From Paramacrobiotus metropolitanus (taxonomy: Eukaryota > Tardigrada > Eutardigrada > Parachela > Macrobiotidae), in assembly GCF_019649055.1 (NCBI RefSeq), contig NW_026570443.1, positions 1 to 64,000 of the forward strand: 64,000 bases of DNA. Reading direction: 5' to 3'. Position numbers and translations under genes: made by a program. The notes under the pieces are model-generated. The model worked only from the letters and a program-made list of their open reading frames with translations. It was not told the origin of the DNA and made no database searches. Positions 50,001 to 55,810 of this stretch are shown here, one piece after another (the stretch's first letter is position 1; the number at the start of each line of letters is the position of its first letter).

Positions 50001-53000
50001 ACATGACTGAACGAGTTCTGAAACGAGCATATAAGGAAGGGAAGTTGGGATGTAAATACAACAAGGACAACAAAGTCATTTACTACCTTCCGAAACAGGG
50101 CCGAGCGTACGCCCAGACTTCCAATGGTATTAGAGGCCTGGAAGATAGCCATCACAGACGTGGCTTTGGACGCCATCGGAGGTACCAATGGAGCGTCATG
50201 GAATGACCTTTCAACTTCATGGCCGTCAATTATGAATTGGGAGAATTGAATATTGAGAAAGATAAGGAGTGGATTAAGAATGCCGTTGAAGCTTTGATTG
50301 CGGACGAAGTGTTCATATCAACAGCGATGGCCGGATAGATTTTCAACCGTTACCACCACCGAGAAAGAAGCAGAATGAATGTCGACAGTGTAATATGCAG
50401 CGAGTAATGAACCCTGCATATTACAGAAAAGCATAAAATAGTTCAAAACGAAAGAGAAAAGTGTTATGAAAGGTCACCTGAAAGCAGTACTAGGACTAAT
50501 AGAAAAGGTCACAGTAGTCAGAGAGTGCTGATAACGTGAGAAAGGTCACCACGTTACAGTGATAGAAAAGCCAGCAGGAGCTAGGAAAGTCTCAGCTCAG
50601 TAACGGATAGGCGTAAAAATGATAGAAAGCCTTGATAACGGATAGGAATGGAAAGGATTAACGTGGAAAGGTTACTATGATGGATTATTTTATAATTGCA
50701 GATTGAAGAAAAAAGATGGCACAAAAAGGTCAAACCCCTTCTAAACGTACAGGAATGGTGGCAGATATCGATCAGTTTACGGGCTATAATCCAAAGTGTC
50801 CGGACTGCTTAAGGAACAACAAAAAGGTTGATAAGAAATTCCCTTGCTACACTTGTATTCACAAGCTGGAAGACCCACATACCGTCACGCTTGTTGGGAT
50901 CATGGAAGCCAAACGTGGGAATTTGGACGTTTTTCGAAATCTCATAAGCGCAAGAAATTACGGCAGCATCCCAGTAGAAGAGCGAATGCTATTCGAAGAT
51001 CGTTATCGAGAAGCGATCCGGAACAATGAACCTGGTTGGGATGACACCTTGGAGCCGTTGAAATGTCCACAAACAGACGCATACCGGAAGAAATTCGAAG
51101 AAGACCAAGCGAAGATGCGTGCTCAGCAGATGGAAGACGAAATCCGCGCGAAAATTTATGCGGAAAATAAGAGAGCAAGTGAACAGGCTGCACGAGAGGG
51201 GTTGCCCATTACGTCGTCGAGTTCAACCAGACCCACAGCCAGCCTTAAGGAAGACGAAATGCAACTTGTACGACAGTCGCTCATCATACAAATCGAAACG
51301 TTAACGAAAGATCCAGCTGCTATGTCAGACGAGGTATTCAAAATGCTGTTGCGGGAGAAGAAACGACTTCAAGACGGGTTCGCGCCGGCACCCTACATAA
51401 AGAAGGAAGTCGAAAGACGTATGGATGACCTACGTAAATCTCGCCGAACCGAAAGCGATGTGCTGCAGGCATTCAGAAATTTTAAACGGGACGAAGGCTT
51501 TATACGACCACGTTCGCCCCCGCATAGAGAAAGGTCACGCGGACATTCACGAGAATATGAGCGAACTTCTGAACGACAGAGGGAAAGGTCACGCGAACAC
51601 TCTCGTGAAAGGACACGTGACTACCGCAACGAAAGGTCACGCGAACGCTCTCATGACAGAGATTACCGTGGCGGAAGAGGATGGGTGCGCCATGGAGACG
51701 AAGTTACAGAAATGAGTATTCAAAGGAAAATCGATACGGCAAAGATTTTGGCGGCGACGAGAGGACGTGAAGAAAAACGGCGTGCGGAGACGTTCCGTAC
51801 AGAACCCGAGAAGCAAGGACATCAGGTGCCGATGGGAGTTGCATTCCGGAATCGCAATGTGAGGATGTCAACACCCGAAAGGTCATGGGATAAGAGACGT
51901 GAACATACGCGAAATCGAACGCCTGACCCACAGGATAAGAGATGGCAACAGAGAGCCGCATTTTATGCGACCTTCGACTCGGGCGCAAGTAAAGGTCATC
52001 AAGCACTGAACGGGAAGATTCACCCCCAAAGTATCAGCGGGGGGAGTCAGTGGTTCACGTTGTGGATCCAATTGTGAGCGTCATACAAGAAGACGATGCG
52101 ATGGAAGGGACCAGCTCGATTGCGGAAACGTCTCAAGAGAACGTGACCCATCGACGAAATGTAATTCTGGATAGTGACCTTCAACCGGAACAACCGGCGA
52201 GTAACGAACCGTCGCAGCCTGAGTCAGGAGAACAACGTGAACTGGAAGGTCAACGAGAACCGGATAATCATCGCCAGGCTGATCAGCGACAGAACTCCAG
52301 ATTTGACAACCGACGTCCTGAAAGTATTGATATGGAATACAACACGACTGATATCGATGAGCAAACGGTCGAAATTTGTCGATACTTTGGTATTGAATCG
52401 GATTCGGTCGAAGCTAACAAAATTGGCACAATTCTGAGACAGCTGAGCCAATTCTTACTTGACTCGGGATACGCGAGAGAGATTAAACAAGGAGTCGAAC
52501 AAGGACTTTTCCGTCGGTTATTCATCCACCGCGATTCACATTGTGTTATTCACATTGTGTTAAATTGTGCCTTATGGAATTGATGTGATAAAACGGATTA
52601 AGAGATTTGATGTTTTTGAGCACACACAGACACCAGCACCGGCGACCGTCGTCTTCTCGTGGATTCGGGAGTGTGTCCAGCCTCACAGGAGCTCGGCATC
52701 CCCCCAGAGGCATGTGAGACCGGGATCACTAGCGTTCACGTCAGTGGCGCTACGCCTGTGGCGCTACGCCTTAGGATTACGTGTCTGTGTTGTGTCTCTT
52801 CTGATTGGCTTGAGTTGTGTTAGTGGGCGCGGCATAGCACGTGCTGCACAGTGTTACACACTGTTGAATGGGCTCCACGCTTTACGATCGAGCTGCGCCG
52901 ATCATTATTGATTTTCTGTTCTCCAGACTTTTCAATATTAAAAAGTCAGCGATTTACGGTGCGACGTTTGTGTTTCCGCATAGCTCGCGATCCATATCGT

Positions 53001-54942
53001 ATCGCTCGCTTCCACGGGATCTATTCCGTTTAGGTCTCCGTATCTGGATCACTGTTGGATCTAGCATTAGAGCAACAATTACGCCGATTTCCTGTTCCCA
53101 ATCCCATCATGCCGAAATTTTGGCCGTGATCCCAAATTTTGGCCGTGATAATGTAATAGGATTCGTAATGGGATCGGGAAGTGATGGGGTGATTTCCCAG
53201 TGGCCAAAAGCATGTGTGTCAGCGACAAAATTTACTGTGCGTCAATTATAACGCATAAGTTTTGCGCGCTACAAAGTCTTCTTGAACGCTGTACTATGGG
53301 GGAAATTTATAAGCAAGACCTTGAGCATTCTGGTCCTTACGGTACGCTATGCCGCTTCCACCACAGTACATTTGATTTGGTTGATAATGCAGTTCTTTTT
53401 TGTGATAGCTGCTTTTATAGCACTTATGTTTAACGAAAACAGTGAAAAGTATTTCGTAAATGTAATTCGTAAATGTAATTTTTAAAAACAACATTCGTTA
53501 AAATTCAATTTATTTTAGTCCCACTTCACGTTCACATTCCCATCCCATCTCACTTCAAAAATCAGGGTTGAATGACAATCCTAGTGCCATGTACCAGGTC
53601 AATTCCCTTAAGCTAGGACGACACAGATATCCTTTGCGCCACATGGTATGGCTTACAGTGCGTAATATTGCGATCATACAAAGCGTCGTATACAAAAAGT
53701 ACTGCAGTGTGTGGCGCAAAAACCGGATTTCTGAGTAGGACTTTCCATGCAACCTGTTGGGAACACTAAAATCGCGTAGCTGACTTACCGGCTAGTTCGT
53801 AACTGAGTGACGGTATCCAGATTGAGCAGAATATAAGCCAGGATCGGATGTGGAAGATCACTGATGCGCATTTCAGTTTTATCTGCAAAATAATCAGATA
53901 TCGCGAACATACCGCGAACCGCCAGTAGCCATTTAAGGCGGTTACAGAGTTGCAATAAAACCAAGAAATATTTTAATTTGAACCAATTCGTGCCATCCAT
54001 CTTACCAGGCTGAAAGGGTTCATTGATGGTGAGACATTGGTTCGTAAGGGCGGTACCCGCGTCTTTCGACTGCTGTTCCTGCAAGTAGCTCTGGCAAGCC
54101 TCTCTCAGTGCATCGTTGTTCCAGAACATACTACGTCCGGCTGCGTCAGTATGCACTTCAGCGCAGACAAAGACCACTGTGTCGACTCTGGCAAGCACAA
54201 ACACACGACAACCGACACCGAACGCATAATCTGCCCCCATCGGCTCGTGAATCGTGGTGCAGTGGAAGCGAAACTCGTCGTCACCGACAGACCGTATGAA
54301 CTTGCAGTTAGCATCACACGGGTCGCCGCTTCCCAGCGTCAACCAGCAAAAGCGCGCCAGGAACTTGGGCATAGAATTTACTCCACGCAACCGGTGGGCT
54401 TCCTCAAACGGGAGTATGTGTTTCCGGTACACAAGTCCGCTGGTACTGGCCAAGAAACTTGGTTCTTCGTCGGGTGCTGGGATTTTGGTGATAAACTGCG
54501 ACTTGTGCACAACACAGCGGCCAGCCGCATTGGCTGGGTTCTTGTTATATGGGGTGACAAGGAAGAGCTTGCGGCGCAGGTAGTTAATAACAGTGGTCCG
54601 TTGAAAAACCATGGGCCCCTCATCGCCAGCGCGTAGCGCAACCTGCAGCGCTGAGCGATGTGCCCAGACACTGCCCCGAAGGAAATGGTGCGGCCACAAC
54701 CGACTACAGTGAATCCACTCGGGGCGGACTGCGATCGAGTCGAAATCAACGAAAAACTTCTCGTCGTCAATATCGTGAACGTATCCCAGCCACCATTGGT
54801 CGTTATCGCGTCGCACCAGCACCGTGTTCCCGTAGTTCACTTCCCGTGTGCCCGAGTTCATCTGGCGAAAGAACCTTGCTGTTGCATTCATGGTGATGAA
54901 GGATTGGCTTTGGTTTCCTTTTTTTAAAACCAGACTAATCAC
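29067..54942 (-). CDS. F-box protein with N-terminal Tudor-like region, split by element 2
   Basis: Three exons: 53789-54942, 29256-29996 and 29067-29190. Donors GTAAGT and GTGAGT, acceptors GATCAG and TTGATAG; phases match at both junctions, giving 672 residues with no break. Residues about 30-90 (TVLVRRDNDQWWLGYVHDID, then FFVDFD) look like a small Tudor-type barrel. The F-box is made across the first junction: DLPHPILAYILLNLDTVTQL joined to RVCMLWALL. After it comes a region like that of the other F-box genes here (IVLDI, CTTLQKLW). The start may instead be the Met at 54891 (MNATARFF). Likely an SCF adaptor; the substrate is unknown. Intron 1 is 23.8 kb because it contains element 2; without it, about 1.4 kb. 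Confidence 0.8.
29997..30688 (-). other. Remainder of intron 1 of the split F-box gene (left side)
   Basis: Host intron between exon 2 and the 5' LTR. No coding or repeat feature was recognised with confidence. Confidence 0.6.
30693..31051 (+). repeat. 5' LTR of element 2
   Basis: 359 bp, starting TGTGAGACC and ending CATTAGA, immediately followed by the primer-binding TGG. It matches 52713-53071 at all but one base (31043 versus 53063). It contains a direct repeat GTGGCGCTACGCC at its start. No AGGTCA motif is present. Confidence 0.95.
31052..31062 (+). other. Primer-binding site of element 2
   Basis: TGGTAGCAGAG directly follows the LTR and is complementary to the 3' end of animal initiator methionine tRNA (...CTCTGCTACCA), from knowledge of that tRNA. 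The match stops after 11 bases. Confidence 0.6.
31228..31378 (+). repeat. Three leader hairpins sharing CTTCAGCGAAG
   Basis: Hairpin 1 (31228-31255): inner arms TCTTC/GAAGA, outer ACGGT/ACCGT. Hairpin 2 (31307-31334): GTCTTC/GAAGAC, outer GTGC/GCAC. Hairpin 3 (31351-31378): AGGCTTC/GAAGCCT, outer CGGC/GCCG. The loop is AGC each time. The outer stems differ in sequence yet remain paired. Confidence 0.8.
31939..32451 (+). repeat. Leader array of AGTGACCTTT motifs
   Basis: Eleven exact TGACCT hexamers in 513 bp, most within AGTGACCTTT, plus near-matches (ATAACCTTT, GTAACCTTT, GTGACCCTT). All are in the same orientation and irregularly spaced about 20-90 bp apart. The leader before 31939 has none. 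Confidence 0.9.
32484..34568 (+). CDS. Element 2 ORF1, coiled-coil protein
   Basis: 694 residues. Ser/Lys/Gln-rich N-terminus, then a continuous heptad-rich coiled coil from about residue 255 to 640 (RRVKELEEELEAKEG onward), then a short basic tail. No enzyme motif. It is placed like the coiled-coil region of element 1, upstream of Gag, and its stop overlaps the next start by 4 bases (ATGA), suggesting coupled or re-initiated translation. Probably a structural protein of the element; that is inference. Confidence 0.85.
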   Translation: MCENNWQERPSYPINMDKDQEEPTSNSSQGSKSSRSSQQGAPNPYKKDLYPYSPPVGHDRNTRAPKAFEKKDSRGSDSTYQKALESVANQESSSDDQKHTPASTAGGKPMNQTKVTGEDKPTERGAEPVGASQLDATISGTNEQDKNVNLAQVDERNTKVTEEELTELGLDDLSLNDKTAGDDLWSTPMVSDESNESYFTDDEATMNMSFQTAMKEADRAEGITPFKDIPEHLIERTQTGKVINVRPPSPNSPTSTLKRRVKELEEELEAKEGLVTKRKQEYQNRIGTLDARIYELEQQQADLESAADEWKIKYERQKELAEEYLKMVDDREMEGHLAVSELNESMSEESAERSRHLAELKDECDQLRQKVTEAETKRDEYATKFAEVTQRLTTLATETFKLRNDLKLREEAVSTLQLESKGHQERADEAEKLRNDAIKAMREARDITATEGERLKEEIKKVNQENEKVTEDIEKVTKEGLKWQKEARRLDTMVTTLELKDKEWQQQVAQKSQEIAKLNTDLVEMTTTALAKDDELIAIKDQLRSAAGQYQQLENESSEVVEHIKKMERENEKVTQQESFKLQEHLRKVNLENSDLKREREELQLRTKRLEDENKALQTSNKHKDEQLLQYGVKTATVESPPPSYSKAHETGTGKSFHFDMPLRTGTGRGSVKTERTGKRPKMTKSHHQKVTRI
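34565..36313 (+). CDS. Element 2 Gag (capsid plus nucleocapsid)
   Basis: 582 residues. Capsid-like domain at about residues 75-235 (PLMTFDGSRDTVSGW ... ITEWMDKFKDEYGD ... SLDQYYQAMMRFK), the Ty3/Gypsy Gag pattern. After a Pro/Gln/Asn-rich linker comes one zinc knuckle, CQYCMYGNHQTQGC (CX2CX4HX4C), then a long Gly/Asn/Gln/Arg-rich tail with RGG-like repeats (GRGGFGRGGFRG), an RNA-binding type of sequence. It overlaps ORF1 by 4 bases. Confidence 0.88.
   Translation: MSRGDPSQFPPHMETNVFIDEGRRDRPPSRQERPRKSRYGKAKRNQSDDGSSEEDDDQRAENTAMQLTKALNSMARKTPLMTFDGSRDTVSGWTRLVKETQRTYQLTDDQIMIEIASAVKGPAKTWFEGEKDIAAEDGIEYSITEWMDKFKDEYGDRDEEVLGLREAYARKFELGKESLDQYYQAMMRFKAKRIITEKQAVGFLIEGCRGDNELYKALRIQKCKTPTDVKDFFRHWATGEEKYKAPKGQRNQEYVTIRQGQVENVPQQRMAAAPVQQPVEYRVETPVREVTEKVTFIDSQTGQPITYAMVAAIQAAAQVKPVAQNVAPQNVAPPAPQNMVPMNVVLPQQGGGNGNFGGNGYGNGNWNGGQGNFQNQGQGQGQGNFRGNQQQNQGSRTEFKFQMIDGWVANNVQMCQYCMYGNHQTQGCKFANTPPEQNPNLFAFNEWQRLRGLGGWRQAVANGYDLITQWYQAKANFQNQQGNGNYGNGNGGGQNGGYGRGGFGRGGFRGRNRGYGRGNFRGGQNNGGGQGNYQHGGGQYNNGNGQNLNPANDNGQQQGNVQGNVQGVQQGGAPVQGNGQDQ
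36374..36816 (+). repeat. Two hairpin families at the start of the pol region
   Basis: Family A, 7-nt loops: 36374-36396 (arms CACTGCAG/CTGCAGTG, loop AATAGTA); 36590-36606, 36638-36654 and 36800-36816 (arms CGCAG/CTGCG, loops AATGGCA, AATGGTA and AACGACA). Family B, 9-nt loops: 36412-36430, 36452-36468, 36481-36498, 36514-36532 (arms ACGGC/GCCGT or shorter, loop TATATGGAT or TAGATGGAT) and 36553-36571 (arms ACGGT/ACCGT, loop TATAGGTAT). Confidence 0.85.
36394..45273 (+). mobile_element. Element 2 pol region (protease, RT, RNase H, integrase)
   Basis: An 8.9-kb coding region with about one break. A long, charged, repeat-rich N-terminal part has no recognised domain. Protease near 38270-38560 (MLDTGAETSLI, then VLLGFDFL). 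Four IPVPEA(P/L) linkers follow (38670-39100), then Cys-rich and acidic stretches. Reverse transcriptase about 41440-42250 with a YIDDV active-site box. RNase H about 42380-42700 (ECDASKEGIGAVLSQDG, RTDHQALTNLL). Integrase about 43460-44260: HHCC zinc finger, catalytic core (YADLKG, HTDRG, QGQVERQ). The C-terminal part has FFEPPLLPE and FFEPRTAT repeats. Domain order PR-RT-RH-IN is that of Ty3/Gypsy. Confidence 0.9.
38677..39091 (+). repeat. Four inverted repeats with loop ACCAGAGGC
   Basis: 38677-38695 and 38824-38842: arms CCAGT/ACCGG (one mismatch). 38887-38905: CCGGT/ACCGG (perfect). 39073-39091: CCAGT/ACTGG (perfect). They encode IPVPEA(P/L). Element 1 has the same loop on its sense strand at 1907-1927 and 1697-1717. 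Confidence 0.8.
45400..46929 (+). CDS. Element 2 ORF downstream of pol, 509 residues
   Basis: Gly/Tyr/Pro/Gln-rich N-terminal half (GGYYGGQGYYVYHDPG, PPMGPPQVMMGP), a more ordered middle (about residues 260-370: ENDLEAIREFNRKCRELYRI) and a basic Ser/Thr/Pro tail. No recognised domain, signal peptide or membrane segment, so it does not look like an envelope protein. It overlaps the next ORF by about 90 bases in another frame. Confidence 0.75.
   Translation: MDRLERQNSDNSDSECIGNPLKASTPIRMEGEYGYDTSYGEGSTSSVGTAQNEPGTSQGGYYGGQGYYVYHDPGQQTSYQDTVNWVHHGSPAGTQYSGQATVAPYQPYPGSYTPPMGPPQVMMGPARMLMPPPQQTTPSRFMGHGGFSGTPPRSQRSSPILPPFPETGGLSLSDIGAPRMRTPQQLGAQRPHRNSPHRGGRRPRGILPSLGPNLDETGPDGLRLTPPGEPSIHAYAPKLPLDLREDDASLNMIPNKEDKLTENDLEAIREFNRKCRELYRIHMRVEDEHAWYGKLISLEAVIKPCHIALKEKTKLIEKERSEYAIKVASMWQYHPSLNGRPWPSIVEKILRYLKVFPETRQMHPTSVTGPSKPRAEKDAPVDEMTDEDLLATKQRIDAVLTERAERSRASSVAGSGRGRTSSVTEPSSGTTKSGKRVRSPTTSPKETDKKGQRTKKPTESKATPAEPAKPQAPIPVGRKSVPPTPKGTEGQIRFPKCRSFTGQIHWGRP
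46838..50206 (+). CDS. Element 2 ORF downstream of pol, 1122 residues
   Basis: Two ordered-looking parts (about residues 40-290 and 655-830) separated by a highly charged Lys/Glu repeat (DKKKRQEEEDKKKK) and Ser/Thr-rich segments. A CDEPNCAHCNPPGDD motif lies near residue 340. The C-terminus is a helical basic segment. No known domain is recognised. A 1.1-kb-scale accessory protein after integrase is unusual for Gypsy elements. No membrane segment is seen. Confidence 0.75.
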   Translation: MYHPRRKEQKVRFDSRSVEVSPAKYTGEDHKERKVTARIVDKKTNKEIDSYNPLADRSVKDAIGKESKTVVNEALQFIPPEERHNPRVIVQMMKHVVSKVATEEDAWIRIKVGTDDDHLAYTYTTDGKLLIKERTRSKPTADPDPKKRSSDDYESVLRYTEATSRKVTLRLFADNGEATETITAVIVDPITGDPVPYAPWDVSEESARNANQAAIDQLWDLIPESDRKDAVVQASTLISMMRHRAEIDGAHFRLTRRMEDGTYKTVFYDAKKNPLWEVASQGSPKETRHLEIHPPAQEGGAGETEEAQGTSANVTETGGARRSLQRVLEIAQGSHEHLQCDEPNCAHCNPPGDDEPESEDEDPPEEEGSDEETTDKHKKPLKVKSSKVKPRKAPRLEEAMNRDKVKKGDFLKKRREEEDKKKRQEEEDKKKKSGDESDSTSTGKKKRDEPASHDVEILDESVGEVEERSSTPTTSKKVINSATSEPLKPKGKVIAVKQVVPIVISASTPKERKDKQIREKAKRETSRESEASEVSLPSTSTVSARSHTDSKTTRSRTTEPRSLAEALDKGKKAKSEPVKTKGKGKTVTKIDALATVNYTEPDGESELDFTSDEEFDGPDDDNLNTVDEIIKAYNGAEKNFTRIRTASVTSKFKAGLKTYLKKQHRSFTKQKFDVVLEFARNAGKLIQKHPSFSYEAKLFRPASSDKALTTPNEAVPMRVERAIAGMTSPLGSTSHRISQYINAVWNDGNGMIKEIDTATERVLPKLIKQNVLATTNANKGHPIRYTRVGLIPPERQIHCHMSDSQDTEKVTAPLSGDPSTPILDQIAQKTAEEDAARLKSQAPKVPRKKGPMDSESGSDDDTTITAPSGPATEKDEQSKGPKTSGTTAEVQPKGHEASDKREKEKVMLPMDKAAAEAEADSARQVFHKSLFIPLKEVFEKERSKSVGDLKGQETLPQEEKKTAEPKSAGSSSGSLAKLRIDETATADPTDSTSSQKSSDTPAKEATDYTLGPALDVNNRTWNEVQNTLQMVREKKCLADLKRQVAENSKGRSSLNMTERVLKRAYKEGKLGCKYNKDNKVIYYLPKQGRAYAQTSNGIRGLEDSHHRRGFGRHRRYQWSVME
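50207..50715 (+). other. Element 2 short intergenic segment
   Basis: About 0.5 kb between accessory ORFs with four AGGTCA/TGACCT motifs and no long frame. It may be a spacer or leader for the next ORF. Confidence 0.5.
50716..52077 (+). CDS. Element 2 ORF with Cys pairs and an RS-like domain, 453 residues
   Basis: The N-terminal CPDCLRNNKKVDKKFPCYTC (two CX2C pairs) suggests a small zinc-binding module. A helical middle follows, then a strong Arg/Glu/Ser repeat (residues about 270-330: RERSRGHSREYERTSERQ and so on) resembling the RS/RE domains of splicing factors. A role in RNA handling is inference. It overlaps the next ORF by 28 bases in another frame. Confidence 0.75.
   Translation: MAQKGQTPSKRTGMVADIDQFTGYNPKCPDCLRNNKKVDKKFPCYTCIHKLEDPHTVTLVGIMEAKRGNLDVFRNLISARNYGSIPVEERMLFEDRYREAIRNNEPGWDDTLEPLKCPQTDAYRKKFEEDQAKMRAQQMEDEIRAKIYAENKRASEQAAREGLPITSSSSTRPTASLKEDEMQLVRQSLIIQIETLTKDPAAMSDEVFKMLLREKKRLQDGFAPAPYIKKEVERRMDDLRKSRRTESDVLQAFRNFKRDEGFIRPRSPPHRERSRGHSREYERTSERQRERSREHSRERTRDYRNERSRERSHDRDYRGGRGWVRHGDEVTEMSIQRKIDTAKILAATRGREEKRRAETFRTEPEKQGHQVPMGVAFRNRNVRMSTPERSWDKRREHTRNRTPDPQDKRWQQRAAFYATFDSGASKGHQALNGKIHPQSISGGSQWFTLWIQL
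52050..52583 (+). CDS. Element 2 last ORF, 177 residues
   Basis: Acidic, Gln/Glu/Arg-rich N-terminal half, then a short ordered part (DIDEQTVEICRYFGIESDS, TILRQLSQFLLDSGYA). No recognised family. It ends about 130 bases before the 3' LTR. Confidence 0.55.
   Translation: MVHVVDPIVSVIQEDDAMEGTSSIAETSQENVTHRRNVILDSDLQPEQPASNEPSQPESGEQRELEGQREPDNHRQADQRQNSRFDNRRPESIDMEYNTTDIDEQTVEICRYFGIESDSVEANKIGTILRQLSQFLLDSGYAREIKQGVEQGLFRRLFIHRDSHCVIHIVLNCALWN
52713..53071 (+). repeat. 3' LTR of element 2
   Basis: Same 359-bp sequence as 30693-31051 apart from one base. It is followed by GCAA, the target duplication. I see no clear polypurine tract just upstream, only AGAGG beside a C6 run. Confidence 0.95.
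53076..53788 (-). other. Remainder of intron 1 of the split F-box gene (right side)
   Basis: Host intron between the 3' LTR and exon 1. It contains a 20-bp tandem pair (CAAATTTTGGCCGTGAT type, about 53110-53150) and a possible MITE at 53612-53745. No gene is seen. Confidence 0.6.
53612..53745. mobile_element. Possible MITE-like inverted repeat
   Basis: Imperfect terminal inverted repeats built on AGATATCCTTTGCGCCACA and its inverted partner (TGTGGCGCAAAAACCGGATT), about 130 bp overall. Target duplication is unclear, and it may be a separate family from the 167-bp MITEs. Confidence 0.4.
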
Positions 54943-55059
54943 AAAACTTCGCTGGACAACCGATGGTTACGGACCAGTGATACTAACTTAATTTCAAGCA
55001 GGTGTTATGTGAGCTAAAGCTCTGCAGAAGGGGGACAAAGCGCTGAGCTAGAGTAGTGC

Positions 55060-55803
55060 CAAGGCAGATCTCAATACAGGCAACCCCACTGAGGGCGGGA
55101 TTTGCAGTGACGAAAGCGCTAGAGTAGCCCTAATTGCCGAAGAACACCGTAAAAGCGAGAGTTTTTTAAGCTTTTCAAAGCTTTTTTTGTGTTTCTTTAG
55201 TCGTTTTCACTCTTTTATTGCAATTGGGATTTTATTTCTAATATAAAATAAGCAATGGGAAGAAGCAACATGATTAAGTATGGTGCGGCAAGTTGCGGCT
55301 GTTGGCAACTTGGTTTCTACCGGTATACGGCAAAATTATTACTGCACGACTTGGTTTTATTGATTTATTCCAACGAAACTTTTCAAACTCTAAGAAAAAA
55401 ATGAAGCAGATACTGAACTGAACAATGTGAAAACTAAAGAACTAATTGATAATAATTTTCATGGAGAATACCGAGATATAATCACGCATCGGTGATTTAA
55501 TATGTACAGTTGCACACAGTACCGCACAGTGCACACTGCATTCGATTCGTATGGGGAAAATTATTAAAAAATAGTGGGAAATTGATTTTAAGTCATGCAC
55601 GTTACACATTTAAAGGTTTTTTATTTATAAAAATAGAGGAAGTTAATACGCATATTTTGCAGTTCGAATCCCATTCAACAGAAACACAAAACGGGGAGCA
55701 AACCGACTTTTCCCAGTATTTTACTATAGCCGCGCTAATATGCGAGCTACTCTAGTGATGAGGTAACGAGTCAGTGGTATTGCCTGTATTGAGATCTGCC
55801 CTG
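55060..55803. mobile_element. Non-autonomous hAT-like DNA transposon
   Basis: 744 bp. Ends CAAGGCAGATCTCAATACAG and, inverted, CAGGGCAGATCTCAATACAG; the inverted similarity continues imperfectly for about 80 bp. Flanked by GTAGTGC on both sides (55053-55059 and 55804-55810), a 7-8 bp duplication of hAT type. The interior is AT-rich with no transposase. Confidence 0.8.
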
Positions 55804-55810
55804 GTAGTGC

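Larger units (their letters stand above)
30693..53071 (+). mobile_element. Element 2: giant Ty3/Gypsy-type LTR retroelement, 22.4 kb
   Basis: Complete from LTR to LTR, flanked by the 4-bp target duplication GCAA (30689-30692 and 53072-53075). Parts: 5' LTR, primer-binding site, 1.4-kb leader, coiled-coil ORF, Gag ORF, a pol region with protease, reverse transcriptase, RNase H and integrase, then four further ORFs and the 3' LTR. The two 359-bp LTRs differ at a single base by eye, so insertion is very recent. It looks almost whole, with about one break. The size is more than twice that of ordinary Gypsy elements; giant relatives are known in other animals (the planarian Burro elements). It sits antisense in intron 1 of an F-box gene. 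Confidence 0.95.

Noticed and set aside
45400-52583. Envelope gene of an endogenous retrovirus
   Set aside because: None of the downstream ORFs shows a signal peptide, furin-type site or membrane anchor.
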